Below, piece after piece: positions 34,392 through 44,090 of a DNA stretch of 64,000 bases. Position 1 is the first letter of the stretch, and each line of letters begins with the position of its first letter. The notes beneath the pieces are model-generated. The model was given only the letters and a program-made list of their open reading frames with translations. It was not told the DNA's origin and searched no databases. This DNA comes from 62-47 sp044463945. Its GTDB lineage: Bacteria; Pseudomonadota; Alphaproteobacteria; Rhizobiales; Xanthobacteraceae. Location: assembly GCA_044463945.1 (NCBI GenBank), contig JBIQLW010000003.1, forward strand, positions 105,979 through 169,978, in the 5' to 3' direction. A program made the position numbers and the translations under genes.

Positions 34392-35234
34392 CTAGAACGT
34401 GACTTCCGCAGGAATCGTAGACTTCTGTATTCCCATTTGCTCGAGCGCCGCGAGTATCCATTCGCGCGTCTGCCCCATTCCGCGATTGTACTCGGTCCAT
34501 GCATTCATGAAATCGCGCATACGCTTGTCCGGCTCATTTCTCAGCGCGGCAGCACCGGGTGCATTCAAAACGGGAGTCGGAACAATCATCTTTCCGAGAG
34601 TCGCATTCTTCTGCTTCGCAGCGAGAGCAAGAATGACCGTCATGATAAAGCAATCGGCCCGTCCCGCCTGGACCGCCATAATAGCTTCATCCTGCGTTTT
34701 AAAGCCGATAATATTGGCATCACCCAACATGCGGCGGGCAATCAACTCGTGCGTAGAACCGATGTCCACCGCAACATTGGAGCCTTTCTTGTTGAGATCG
34801 GCCCATGTTTGCGCGGTTACTCCGTTTTTGCAAACCGCTGTAAAGGAAGTATAGAACAGCGGCGCTGTGAAATCGACAACCAGCGCGCGTTTGGGCGTCG
34901 GATTCAATCCGAACGATACGTCAATTTTTCCGGCTTGCAGATCCAGGACGGAGTTGCCCCATGTCGATTCGACGACTTCGAGCTTGGCCTCGAATGTCTG
35001 CGCTATATCGCGGGCCATGGATATTGCAAATCCACTCCACTCGTTGGTTGCAATATTCTTGCTAAAGTAAGGCTCCGCACCTACAACGCCGGCGCAACGG
35101 AAAACCTTGGTGCGACGGATCCGATCGAACGTGGATTCTGAAGCAGCTTGGGCCGAAGCCTCCCTGACGACGAGCGGTGCAGCCATTGCAGCAACTGCAC
35201 CCGTCACGACGATTCCTCTACGACTGACATTCAT
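34392..35234 (-). CDS. Amino acid ABC transporter substrate-binding protein (SBP family 3)
   Basis: 280 residues. N-terminal signal with twin Arg (MNVSRRGIVVTGAVAAMAAPLVV), cleavage near ASAQA. Family 3 hallmarks: VFRCAGVVGAEPYFS, WSGFAISMARDIAQTFEAKLEVVE, LDLQAGKIDVSFGLNPTPKRALVVDFTAPLFYTS, and VAVDIGSTHE. The RR pair makes Tat export possible but the motif is incomplete. It precedes its permease and ATPase genes. The ligand is probably an amino acid or an amino-acid derivative used by the co-transcribed hydantoinase and aminotransferase. Confidence 0.9.
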   Translation of the reverse strand: MNVSRRGIVVTGAVAAMAAPLVVREASAQAASESTFDRIRRTKVFRCAGVVGAEPYFSKNIATNEWSGFAISMARDIAQTFEAKLEVVESTWGNSVLDLQAGKIDVSFGLNPTPKRALVVDFTAPLFYTSFTAVCKNGVTAQTWADLNKKGSNVAVDIGSTHELIARRMLGDANIIGFKTQDEAIMAVQAGRADCFIMTVILALAAKQKNATLGKMIVPTPVLNAPGAAALRNEPDKRMRDFMNAWTEYNRGMGQTREWILAALEQMGIQKSTIPAEVTF

Positions 35235-35389
35235 ATCTACTCCCCCCTGGTTTCAATGGTGGTTATGTCTTGGCAGATAGTTGTCTTCTCGTCATATGCC
35301 TTAGTAGATGTCCTACCGCGTTTTCCCTCCTGGAATATCCATCTGGACAGCGCCTTTTTCGACGTAAGAAAAGAAACTGAAATCCTGCG

Positions 35390-36733
35390 TTACTGTCTTG
35401 ACGAGCAGGCCGCATCAAATGCAGCTACGGTCTTGTCGAAATCATTGCCATCGTGAGCCGCCGAGACAAGGCGGCGAACACCGGGCAGCACAAAGATGCC
35501 GCTCCGAATGAGGTGATCATCAAATGCTCTGAGCGCGCGCATGTCGGACGCCATGACGTCTCCATGGTTGACGGGAACAGTCTCTCGGAACAGGACATGC
35601 CAAAGCGACCCTTCGCCGACGATAACAGCAGGCACATCGTGCTTCTTGAGGCGCTCCGCCAGAGCCTGACGTAGCCGGGCACTATAGTCGTTCAATTCTC
35701 TATAGAATGACGGCTGCTTCAACCGCAGCAATGTCGCAAGCCCGGCTGCGCTTGCCAAAGGATTTCCGTGCAACGTGCCATTCATATAGGCAAAATCGCG
35801 CTGGCCCTTCCTGGACGGATTACAAAGATCCAGAAGCTCGCGAGAGCCCGTGACTGCGCTTAGCGCGAGCCCGCCTCCGAGAATCTTCCCGTAGGCGGCG
35901 AGGTCCGGCTTAACGCCGAAATATTCCTGCGCTCCGCCGTAAGCGAGGCGAAATCCTGTCACCACCTCGTCAAAGATCAGGAGAATACCGTTATCATCCG
36001 CGATCTTTCGAAGTCCTTCGAGAAATCCCGGCGCCGGAGAAATAACGCGCTGGATCGGCTCCACGATAATCGCGGCCAGATTGTCTCGCTCCGAGGCGAC
36101 GATCGACCTCACCGCATCGAGGTCGTTGTAGGGCGCGACCAGCATTTCATCGAGCAGCACCGAAGGAATTCCGCTCGTATCAAATAGACCGCGAGGAAAA
36201 TTCGCACTCTGTGTAGGAGCGCTACTCACCAGCGAATAATCATGATTGCCGTGATACGCGCCCTCAAATTTCAGTATCTTGCTCTTCCCTGTCGCCGCGC
36301 GGGCAACCCTCATCGCATATGCGGTCGCTTCGGAGCCGGTCGTTGCAAATGCGACCGTTTCCGCATTAGGGACCGCAGACATGACTTCGCGCGTTAATTC
36401 AAGCACGGTGTCGTTCAAAATGGAGAAGAAGTGTGTTCCGCGGTCGGCCTGACGATGGATCGCAGCCCGGACATCGGGATGGGCATGGCCGATAATCATT
36501 GCCCCGGCGCCCATTACAAAATCGATATACACATTGCCCGAAACGTCAATGAGATGCGCTCCTTCGGCACGCGCGGCGACGAAACGAACGTCCTGCGGTA
36601 TGGCATAGCCGCCAAGAGCGCCGCCTGGCAAACTCTCGTCGGCGATCTTCAGCAACGAGGTTTCGGATTCGCCAAGCTCCCGACGCCCATATGGTGCCTC
36701 GGCGCTAGCCTCTGTAGTCACTTCGGTAATCAT
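35390..36733 (-). CDS. Class III PLP aminotransferase (glutamate-1-semialdehyde aminomutase-like)
   Basis: 447 residues. PLP-site motifs: TTGSEATAYAMRVARAATGKSKILKFEGAYHG (residues 131-161), FDEVVTGFR with Asp255, and the Schiff-base Lys283 in YGKILGGG. A 40-residue N-terminal extension precedes SLPGGALGGYAIP. The family includes aminomutases and omega/beta-aminotransferases. It overlaps the hyuA stop (ATGA) and is followed by the amino acid ABC transporter, so it is unlikely to serve haem synthesis. It more probably transfers or shifts an amino group in the catabolic route. Confidence 0.85.
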   Translation of the reverse strand: MITEVTTEASAEAPYGRRELGESETSLLKIADESLPGGALGGYAIPQDVRFVAARAEGAHLIDVSGNVYIDFVMGAGAMIIGHAHPDVRAAIHRQADRGTHFFSILNDTVLELTREVMSAVPNAETVAFATTGSEATAYAMRVARAATGKSKILKFEGAYHGNHDYSLVSSAPTQSANFPRGLFDTSGIPSVLLDEMLVAPYNDLDAVRSIVASERDNLAAIIVEPIQRVISPAPGFLEGLRKIADDNGILLIFDEVVTGFRLAYGGAQEYFGVKPDLAAYGKILGGGLALSAVTGSRELLDLCNPSRKGQRDFAYMNGTLHGNPLASAAGLATLLRLKQPSFYRELNDYSARLRQALAERLKKHDVPAVIVGEGSLWHVLFRETVPVNHGDVMASDMRALRAFDDHLIRSGIFVLPGVRRLVSAAHDGNDFDKTVAAFDAACSSRQ

Positions 36734-38781
36734 GAAACTTTCCTTGCTTCGGCTGGAGGCGAGTAAAGGCAATCGAGATGGCCCGCCGGATCGCAGGTCA
36801 CTATCCATCCACCCGGAACGACTGTGGTGGCGCCGTATTCTTCGATGATCGCGGGCCCTATAATCTTGGCTCCGCTCGCAATCGTCTCGCGGGCATAGAT
36901 CGCCGTGGGGACCCAGTCGTTCCAGTAGACCGGAACCGTTGCGGTTGGCGTCGGCTTTTGTCCCCCCAGGCGAAGGTTCTCGGGGATGGACGAGCGGATA
37001 ATTCTTGCGGTAGCGCGTAGCGCCGTGATCTCGATTGCGCTCCCCACGGCGTGATGCCCGAACTTATGGAGATGCGCGGCGTGGAAATCAGCAGCTATTG
37101 CTTCCAGCCTGAAATCGTCGCCTCTGATCGGGATCTCGATCGTGAACGACTGCCCCCGGTATCGCGTTTCCGCAGCGATACTGACCACAATTGCGCTGGT
37201 ATCGAAGCCATCCTCCGCAAATTGCGCCGCAGCCCGAACACGAAGATCTTCCGCTCCCGCGCGCAGTTCGGTTGGATCCAGAGCAATTGGCGCGAACGGA
37301 TGGACCAGGTGATGGACTGCGTCCGCGAGGATCTGCCCATAGGCTGATACATGCCCCGGTGAACGGGGGATCAACACCTTTGTCACCCCGAGTTCCTCCG
37401 CCACTAGGAATACGTGCATTGGCCCGGCGCCCCCAAACCCGACAAGATGAAAATCCCGAGGGTCGTAGCCGCGATGAACCGTAACCTCCTGCACCGCTCC
37501 TGCCATCTTTAACGTGGCGATCCGAAGCACCGAATGCGCCATTTTGACTGCTTCGCCCGGATCGCTATTGCCGGTGAGCCCATTGAAAGCCTGCAGGGCC
37601 GCCGCATGAGACAGATGCACATTGCCACCAAGCGTATTGCGAGCCGGCAGCCGGCCGAGAAGAACATTGGCGTCGGTCACCGTCGGCAGGGTCCCGCCCC
37701 GCTGATATGCAGCAGGACCCGGATTTGCGCCTGCGCTCCTGGGTCCCACATACAGACCACCGTCCGCACCCCGATATGCAATGCTGCCGCCGCCGGCACC
37801 GATGGTATGGATATCGAGCTGCGCAATCCGGGACGGATAAGCCTCGATCAGGTTATCGTAGGATACACCCGGTATCGCCCCTTTGCAGAGAGCAACATCC
37901 GTGCTCGTGCCACCCATATCGAAAGTTATGAAGTCGTGAATTGCGGACTGCGCGGATAGCCGTTGTGCGCCAATGACGCCGCCTACTGGTCCGCTGAGAA
38001 AGGTTCTGATCGCAGCGCGCCGTGCCCTATCGATCGTCATATAGCCCCCGTTCGAGCTCATGACATTGATCGGCGCGTCAAAACTCGCTTCAGCAAGGTG
38101 CGTCTGAAGACGATCAAGATAATAGCTGAGGCTTGGCGCCAGATAGGCGTTGAGCGCCACCGTGGAGAAGCGTTCGAATTCACCTTTCTCGCGCGTCAGT
38201 TCAGTCGAGGAGAAGACAAGAATATTGTCTGGAAGATGAATGCGCAGGTAGTTAACCGCCTCAGCTTCATGTTGATCATTGATGTAACTGTTCACAAAGC
38301 CAATCGCGACGGCTTCGATCTTGTTTCGCTTGATGATCTCGGCTGCATGATCAAGATCGGCGAGGTTTAACGGGCGAAGTATCGCTCCGTTCGCATCGAT
38401 TCGCTCATCTATCTCGATCCGATATGGACGTGAAATGAGTGGCTTTGGCCGCACAAAACGAGTGTCAAAAAGGCCACCGACAAGACGTCGCGTCTTGCCA
38501 ATCTCCAGGGTGTCCCGGAATCCTCTTGTCGTTAACAAAGCTACACGAGCACCCTTTCGTTCCAACAGGGTATTGGTGGCGATTGTCGTGCCGTGAGCGA
38601 AGACATCGATTTCCGCAGCAGCAATACCAAGCCTCGACAGGCTTTCGAGTACTCCCTTCCACTGCTGGCCGGGGTGGGATGAGACCTTGGCCGCCCGAAC
38701 TTCGCCGGTTGACTTTTCGACGCAGATTACATCGGTAAATGTGCCGCCCACATCTATGCCAATGATGAAATGGCTATCCAC
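36730..38781 (-). CDS. hyuA: Hydantoinase/5-oxoprolinase family subunit A (HyuA)
   Basis: 683 residues from a GTG start. The N-terminal ATPase motif GIDVGGTFTDVICVE (Asp10) and a second phosphate region FDMGGTSTDVALCKG mark the actin-like ASKHA fold. TIGAGGGSIAYRGADGGLYVGPRSAGANPGPAAYQRGG and GFGGAGPMHVFLVAEELG are further family blocks. Family reactions are ATP-dependent opening of a lactam or hydantoin ring (5-oxoproline, N-methylhydantoin) or carboxylation, as in acetone carboxylase. The GTG overlaps the hyuB stop by one base. It works with subunit B. Confidence 0.9.
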   Translation of the reverse strand: MDSHFIIGIDVGGTFTDVICVEKSTGEVRAAKVSSHPGQQWKGVLESLSRLGIAAAEIDVFAHGTTIATNTLLERKGARVALLTTRGFRDTLEIGKTRRLVGGLFDTRFVRPKPLISRPYRIEIDERIDANGAILRPLNLADLDHAAEIIKRNKIEAVAIGFVNSYINDQHEAEAVNYLRIHLPDNILVFSSTELTREKGEFERFSTVALNAYLAPSLSYYLDRLQTHLAEASFDAPINVMSSNGGYMTIDRARRAAIRTFLSGPVGGVIGAQRLSAQSAIHDFITFDMGGTSTDVALCKGAIPGVSYDNLIEAYPSRIAQLDIHTIGAGGGSIAYRGADGGLYVGPRSAGANPGPAAYQRGGTLPTVTDANVLLGRLPARNTLGGNVHLSHAAALQAFNGLTGNSDPGEAVKMAHSVLRIATLKMAGAVQEVTVHRGYDPRDFHLVGFGGAGPMHVFLVAEELGVTKVLIPRSPGHVSAYGQILADAVHHLVHPFAPIALDPTELRAGAEDLRVRAAAQFAEDGFDTSAIVVSIAAETRYRGQSFTIEIPIRGDDFRLEAIAADFHAAHLHKFGHHAVGSAIEITALRATARIIRSSIPENLRLGGQKPTPTATVPVYWNDWVPTAIYARETIASGAKIIGPAIIEEYGATTVVPGGWIVTCDPAGHLDCLYSPPAEARKVS

Positions 38782-40859
38782 TATGCAAGCTCCGGGGTTT
38801 GGCTTGAACGCATGGAATGGAGAATTCGGATCGGGAGACCTTTCGTTTGGTCAATTTCGAGCAACGCAAAGGCGTCTTCGTCAACGTGCAGGGCATCCGG
38901 TGAAACGGACGCGTCATGGCGAATCCAGCATCGGAGCGGCGCACCTTTAGGCGGCACAACTTCGATCAGAGCTCCATCTTCCAGACCAAGGTGACCGCCG
39001 GTCTCGCGAGCGACGTAGGTCAACCGCCTGCTTCCTGGCTCCGGGTCGGATTGTCGAGCGACAACGTCGAGCCGCATCGATCGGGACGCGATTTCCTCGC
39101 GGAGGGCTTGCGTGGCTCTGAAATTGATCTCGCCGTCCTGAACGACAACTCCATAGCGATCCCTCGCCGCACCCTCACTCAGATATCCATCTATCACATC
39201 GACCAGGACGGCATCTGGATCACGCTGAAGCGGAGAGCCATACCCGCCGCCGCCAGCAGTTTCGACGCACAGCACGTCATCGGCGCACATTCTGAAATCG
39301 GACACCTTCCCCGGAAGTTGCGAGGGCATGAGAATCTGCCCACCGCGACGAACCGTGAACCGGTTGCAGGCTGATGGCGCCCCTCCGTTCACCCCGTAGG
39401 GAGGAATCACGTTGCGATCAGAAACAACACACAAAGCTGCCGTATCAGTCAGAAGCCGCACCTCACGTCGCAGGCCGAACCCTCCCCTGTACTTGCCGTC
39501 TCCGCACGAGTCCTGACGAATCTCGCAGCGCTCGATGCGCAGGGGCATCGCAGCTTCGATGGTCTCGACGGATTGGATTGAGTTGAAGTCACCTTCGGTA
39601 AACGTCCGAACCGCATTATTTCCGTCCTGACCATCGGTCGCTCCGGTCCCCCCGGCTGGCCACTCGTAAAGAATGAAGCGTTCATTCTCGCGAAAGCCGG
39701 ACAAATGAAAATGATTCGCCGTGCCCTTCAAATCTCCTGCCCAGCGATCGGGTAGCGCTCTCGCAAGAGCGATACTGACAACGGAATCGATCGTAAACTT
39801 CACTTCGGCCATACCTCCGCACGGCGCCGGCGATTTAGCATTGATAAATGAACCAGGCGGAGCAATGACCTCGATCGGTGCAAAAGCACCGTGATTGATC
39901 GGGCTTTCTGGATCCAAGAATGATTTCGCTATTGTGAAGACGGCGTTCTTCGCCATCGAAGGCCCGACGTTCGTGGGGCCTGCCGTCTGCGGAGAAGTGC
40001 CGGTGAAGTCGGCAATCATTCTGTCTCCCGAAATCGTCAATGCCAAGCGGACACGCAGCGGATCCGGTGTATGACCGTTACTTTCGATGTAGGTTTCAGC
40101 GCAGTACGTACCGTCAGGCAACTCTGCAATCCGCTGACGCATCACATTTTCGGAACGCGTCAACAGCAGCTCGACGGCTTCCGTCATGGAAGCACTCCCA
40201 TAACGCTCGAAAAGCTCGTGGACACGGATCTCAGCTTTTTTGCTGGCACCGAGCATGCATTCGAAGTCACCACGACGCTCGTGAGGGAGCCTCATGTTGG
40301 AAATAAGAACATCGAGCAGCGCTGTATTCAGTCGTCCCTGATCCGCAACCTTGATCGGGGGAATGCAAATTCCTTCCTGGTATATTTCCGTAACCTGCCC
40401 GGAGAGCGATCCCGGTGTCATTCCGCCGACATCATTCCAATGTGCGCGAATGGCAGAGAAAAACTTGAGTTCACCCGCCCAGAAGATCGGATGGAGCATC
40501 AGAATGTCGTTGAGGTGAGTCCCCCCCGTATAGGGCTCATTGTGAAGAAACGTATCGCCCGGCTGAATGTCGCCGCCAAACCGCTCCAGAATGGCATTGG
40601 TTGACGTCGGCACAGCAAACATGTGCAGGGGATGGTCATCACGTCCCATCGCCGCCTGCCTGCCATCGGCAAGCATCAAGCAGCACGAAAAGTCGTGACC
40701 CTCGTAGATTACTGATGAGTATGATGAGTAGATAACGTTGGCACGCATCTCGTTGACGAGCGCAATAAGTGATTCACGCACGAGATCGACGTTCAAGTCG
40801 TGCTGTTGGGAGCGATTGGGCTTCTTCTCCGGAGCGAAATTCGCCACTACCGTACCCAT
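38781..40859 (-). CDS. hyuB: Hydantoinase/5-oxoprolinase family subunit B (HyuB)
   Basis: 692 residues. The start at MGTVVANFAPEKK is supported by a strong GGAGGAA site 6-7 bases ahead. Family blocks: GHDFSCCLMLADG, GDTFLHNEPYTGGTHLNDILML, RAHWNDVGGMTPGS, and late DSCGDGKYRGGFGLRREVRLL with GGGGYGSPLQRDP. The C-terminal 90 residues are longer than the usual end of the family and have no domain I recognise. First gene of a six-gene operon headed by the 14-bp GntR motif. Confidence 0.9.
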   Translation of the reverse strand: MGTVVANFAPEKKPNRSQQHDLNVDLVRESLIALVNEMRANVIYSSYSSVIYEGHDFSCCLMLADGRQAAMGRDDHPLHMFAVPTSTNAILERFGGDIQPGDTFLHNEPYTGGTHLNDILMLHPIFWAGELKFFSAIRAHWNDVGGMTPGSLSGQVTEIYQEGICIPPIKVADQGRLNTALLDVLISNMRLPHERRGDFECMLGASKKAEIRVHELFERYGSASMTEAVELLLTRSENVMRQRIAELPDGTYCAETYIESNGHTPDPLRVRLALTISGDRMIADFTGTSPQTAGPTNVGPSMAKNAVFTIAKSFLDPESPINHGAFAPIEVIAPPGSFINAKSPAPCGGMAEVKFTIDSVVSIALARALPDRWAGDLKGTANHFHLSGFRENERFILYEWPAGGTGATDGQDGNNAVRTFTEGDFNSIQSVETIEAAMPLRIERCEIRQDSCGDGKYRGGFGLRREVRLLTDTAALCVVSDRNVIPPYGVNGGAPSACNRFTVRRGGQILMPSQLPGKVSDFRMCADDVLCVETAGGGGYGSPLQRDPDAVLVDVIDGYLSEGAARDRYGVVVQDGEINFRATQALREEIASRSMRLDVVARQSDPEPGSRRLTYVARETGGHLGLEDGALIEVVPPKGAPLRCWIRHDASVSPDALHVDEDAFALLEIDQTKGLPIRILHSMRSSQTPELA

Positions 40860-41388
40860 CCAGTTCCTCCTGCTGCCGAATAGATTCAGCACTTTCAGCC
40901 AGAATAGGGTTCATCTGACTTGGAACCCGTTCAATGGCATGCTCCGGAAAAGCGGCCATCGTCACCTTCCCGACGGCCCGCTTCCGAAGCAGAGAGCCAA
41001 GCGTCATTTCGGCAGAACCATCGTCTCAGTTGGATTATATATATAATCGATAGTTGTCAAGCAAAGACGCAGCTTGTCAAAGTCCCTAGAATTCGCGCGC
41101 CCAAAATTTGCGCCACTCGCCTAAAATTTCTGCACGGTCATGACGGCAAGTTGCTGTTCAAGTCTCGTTCACTACGCTTGGACGGAAAATGACCCGAGAG
41201 TCGGGCACGGACTTGAGACGAAAGCCTGCTGCTCAATCTCTCGCTACCGAAGATGTGTCCGCCGTCTGCCTTGCAGTCGCGATCACCTTGGCGGACTACC
41301 AGTTGAGCCTCAACCCGGATCGGAGGTCATTTGGAGCGATAGCAACTACCCCTTGCGCAATTCCTCGACTCCCGCTTGCAACTGCACG
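40860..41388. other. Intergenic region containing the hyuB promoter
   Basis: 529 bp between the dadA-like stop and the hyuB start. The left part of the regulatory region holds the 14-bp GntR motif with an adjacent minus-strand TTGACA (41055-41060). The remaining 300 bp has open frames on the plus strand without ribosome sites or recognisable domains. I see nothing else in it. Confidence 0.45.
41039..41052 (-). promoter_or_regulatory. Candidate GntR operator, site 2 (hyuB promoter)
   Basis: TATCGATTATATAT on the minus strand, identical to sites 1 and 3. A TTGACA box lies directly upstream and a perfect 16-bp palindrome GATTATATATATAATC (41033-41048) overlaps it. It lies 180 bp ahead of the hyuB start codon. 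Confidence 0.7.
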
Positions 41389-42708
41389 TCAGCGTGCTCC
41401 CACGGAGAATACGATAGGGGAGGCAAATGCGTTCGAGCCAACCGTTTCCAGGCAAGTCGAGCGATATCGGATTAACGATAGATCGTCGACGTCGATCTCC
41501 GGCTTTCGGCCGCTCACGATGTCACAGATAATTCTTGCTGAGCCACAGCTCATCGTCCAACCGAGCGTTCCATGGCCCGTATTCAAAAACAGACCATCGA
41601 TATTGGTCGGGCCGATAATCGGCGTCCCATCCGGTGTCATTGGCCGCAAGCCCGACCAAAACGACGCTTTGCGAATGTTACCGCCCGGGAACAAATCAGC
41701 GACGGAATGTTCAAGAGTGCGTCGTCGAGCATCGACCAGCGTGCAAGCGTAGCCGGAGATTTCCGCCATTCCTCCGACCCGTATTCGATCTCCCAGCCTG
41801 GTAATCGCGATTTTGTATGTCTCATCCATAACGGTGGACATCGGCGATCGGGATGGATCGGTGATCGGGATAGTCAGGGAATAGCCCTTTACCGGATAAA
41901 CAGGCAATTTGATCCCCAAGGGCTTCAAGAGAAGCGGAGAATAGCTTCCCAATGCAACCACAACTGCATCAGCGGCTATCCGAGCATCATCCGTGATAAC
42001 TGCCTTTATCCTGCCCCCTTCTACATCCAGGCCGACAATCCTGGTGTTGTAGATGAACTGCACACCAAGCTCAGCGGATTTCGAGGCGAGCGCATTGCTG
42101 AACTTGAAGCAGTCGCCTGTCTCATCCATTGGCGTCAGAAGGCCGCCTGCAATTCGATTCCGTGCGTACTGAAGTGCAGGTTCGACACCCACACAGCCGT
42201 CAGGATCCAGGATCTTGTAGGCAATACCATCCGCAGCCAACGCGGCGACATCTTTCGCTGAAGCGTCAATCTGTTGTTGCGTGCGAAAGAGCTGTAGCGT
42301 CCCCCGCATTCGCTCATCGTAGGAAATGGCGGCTTCCTGACGGACCTGTGCCAGAGCGATGCGGCTGTAGTCGGCCAGCCGCAGCATGCGACGCTTGTTG
42401 ATCGCGTATCGCTTAGAAGTGCAATTCAGCAGCAATTTGATCAACCATGATATCATAGCGAAATCAGGCTTTGGACGCAGGATCAGCGGCGCATGCTCCA
42501 TGATGAGCCATTTGAGCGCCTTGAGTGGAATGCCTGGCGCAGCCCAGGGCGAGCAGTATCCAAAGGAAACCTCGCCGGCATTGGCATAACTTGTCTCGAG
42601 TGCAGGCCCTGGCTGCCGATCAATCACAAAGACCTGGTGGCCAGCCTTCGCCAACTGATAGGCCGATGTAATGCCTATAATGCCAGCCCCCAACACCACA
42701 ACTTTCAT
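41389..42708 (-). CDS. dadA: D-amino acid dehydrogenase (DadA family)
   Basis: 439 residues. FAD motif VVVLGAGIIGITSAYQLAKAG at the N-terminus, then SYANAGEVSFGYCSPWAAPGIP, the strong DadA signature, and near the end WSGLRPMTPDGTPIIGPT and NTGHGTLGWTMSCGSAR. It oxidises D-amino acids to 2-oxoacids and ammonia, passing electrons to the respiratory chain from the inner membrane face. Downstream of the racemase gene with 28 bp spacing. The usual C-terminus LSLxRY is followed here by about 23 extra residues. Related D-hydroxyproline dehydrogenases are an alternative. Confidence 0.88.
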   Translation of the reverse strand: MKVVVLGAGIIGITSAYQLAKAGHQVFVIDRQPGPALETSYANAGEVSFGYCSPWAAPGIPLKALKWLIMEHAPLILRPKPDFAMISWLIKLLLNCTSKRYAINKRRMLRLADYSRIALAQVRQEAAISYDERMRGTLQLFRTQQQIDASAKDVAALAADGIAYKILDPDGCVGVEPALQYARNRIAGGLLTPMDETGDCFKFSNALASKSAELGVQFIYNTRIVGLDVEGGRIKAVITDDARIAADAVVVALGSYSPLLLKPLGIKLPVYPVKGYSLTIPITDPSRSPMSTVMDETYKIAITRLGDRIRVGGMAEISGYACTLVDARRRTLEHSVADLFPGGNIRKASFWSGLRPMTPDGTPIIGPTNIDGLFLNTGHGTLGWTMSCGSARIICDIVSGRKPEIDVDDLSLIRYRSTCLETVGSNAFASPIVFSVGAR

Positions 42709-42736
42709 CGTATGCTCCCGCGTTTGCTCAACAGCA

Positions 42737-43822
42737 TTAGCGATAGACGCGCTGATAACGGTTGCCGAGGCTCGTCAGTAGCTCATAGCCGATCGTACCG
42801 GCCGCATCAGCCAGATCTTCGATCGTTTGATGGGGACCAATCACTTCCACCATACTTCCCGAAGAAACAGCCTCTTTCGGAAGAGAGCTGATGTCGATGA
42901 TGATGGTATCCATGGAGACACGACCAACAATTGGTAGGCGGTTTCCATCAAAATAGACTGCCCCTCTGCTGCTCAAACAGCGAGGCAGTCCATCCGCATA
43001 GCCAGCCGCAATGGTCGCGAGGCGCGTTGTCCTTGCCGTGATGAAGCTACCACCATAACCGACAGGCGTGCCGGGCGGTACAGTGCGAGTCTGAATGATC
43101 GCGACATCCAAACGCACAACCGGCTCCATAGGATTTGGAAGCTGGCGAACGGGCGAACCGCCGTAAAGCGCGTAGCCCGGACGCACCATGAAGCCGTGAT
43201 ATTTGAGATCCAGAAATGCTCCGCCGGAACTAGCGAGGCAAATACCGTATTTTTCGAATTCATCGGCGACACGCTTCATTTCCGCAAGCTGATCCGCATT
43301 CTGCGGATTGAACGGGTCATCGGACGAAGCAAGATGGCTCATGATAAAGAGTATTTCGACATCGACCTGATCCCGAAGCGCAACTTTCAAGGCGGCCCAT
43401 TCATCCGGGCTAAAGCCTAATCGTGACATGCCGGTATCAAACTGAATAACCGCATTAAGTCGTCGCTTTTGAAGCCGGCCTTCAGCTCGCCATCGATAAA
43501 ACTGATCCAGGGAGTTGATTACCGGGATCGCTCCGCTTTCGACACATGTGCGCTCGCTTCCCGGCTGCAATCCGTTCAGGATGTAGATTGTTGCGTCGTT
43601 CGCCAGTTCACCACGCAACGAACGGGCTTCCTGCAGTTGCGCGACGAAGAAGTGCCTGCAACCGTGATGATACAGAGTTGTCGTGACTTCCCTGGCGCCG
43701 AGGCCGTAAGCGTTGGCTTTAACCACGGCAGCGGTCACTGAGGGGGCAAGGATCGACGACAACTTCGTGTAGTTTCGGCCCAAGGCGCCCAGATCAATTG
43801 TGAGGCAACCCGACAAACACAC
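42737..43822 (-). CDS. alr: Alanine racemase family protein
   Basis: 361 residues. The PLP Lys35 is in AAVVKANAYGLGA; MSRLGFSPDEW, RPGYALYGGSP and VGYGGSFITARTTRLATIAAGYADGLPR (with the second catalytic Tyr region) follow. The protein starts at or just before CLTIDLGALGRNY; the GTG chosen has no good ribosome site and a TTG two codons later is possible. With DadA it forms the classical racemase-dehydrogenase pair for L-amino acid breakdown. Here it lies in an inducible island, so it is a catabolic, DadX-like enzyme rather than the cell-wall one. Confidence 0.87.
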   Translation of the reverse strand: MCLSGCLTIDLGALGRNYTKLSSILAPSVTAAVVKANAYGLGAREVTTTLYHHGCRHFFVAQLQEARSLRGELANDATIYILNGLQPGSERTCVESGAIPVINSLDQFYRWRAEGRLQKRRLNAVIQFDTGMSRLGFSPDEWAALKVALRDQVDVEILFIMSHLASSDDPFNPQNADQLAEMKRVADEFEKYGICLASSGGAFLDLKYHGFMVRPGYALYGGSPVRQLPNPMEPVVRLDVAIIQTRTVPPGTPVGYGGSFITARTTRLATIAAGYADGLPRCLSSRGAVYFDGNRLPIVGRVSMDTIIIDISSLPKEAVSSGSMVEVIGPHQTIEDLADAAGTIGYELLTSLGNRYQRVYR

Positions 43823-44090
43823 CTTGATCGCGGCCCCAATTTGATGCTCGGGAAGAACGTGTTAACTGACTCGCCGCAGCTCTCTAGCGCTTTCCATGCA
43901 GCCAAGTGGACCAGCGTTTCATCGCACTTCGGTCCAAATCTATCTAGCTGACAGAGAATAGGGATATCGGTGCGACAGGTCGCAGAGCAAGGTTTTGTCC
44001 CTGCGACCTCCCATGAGATCGGCTTTATTCAGCGGGCTTGAATTCAAGCAAACGCCCCTTTGTCCGAGCCGCGCGGCGCCCCGCGAGACG
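43823..44090. other. Gap between dapA-like and racemase genes
   Basis: 268 bp on the transcribed strand of one operon. No supported gene, T-run terminator or operator copy was found. Its length leaves room for an internal promoter. Confidence 0.35.

Noticed and set aside
41189..41752. Rightward 187-codon frame overlapping the end of dadA
   Set aside because: Half of it is antisense to DadA and the rest has no family match or ribosome site.
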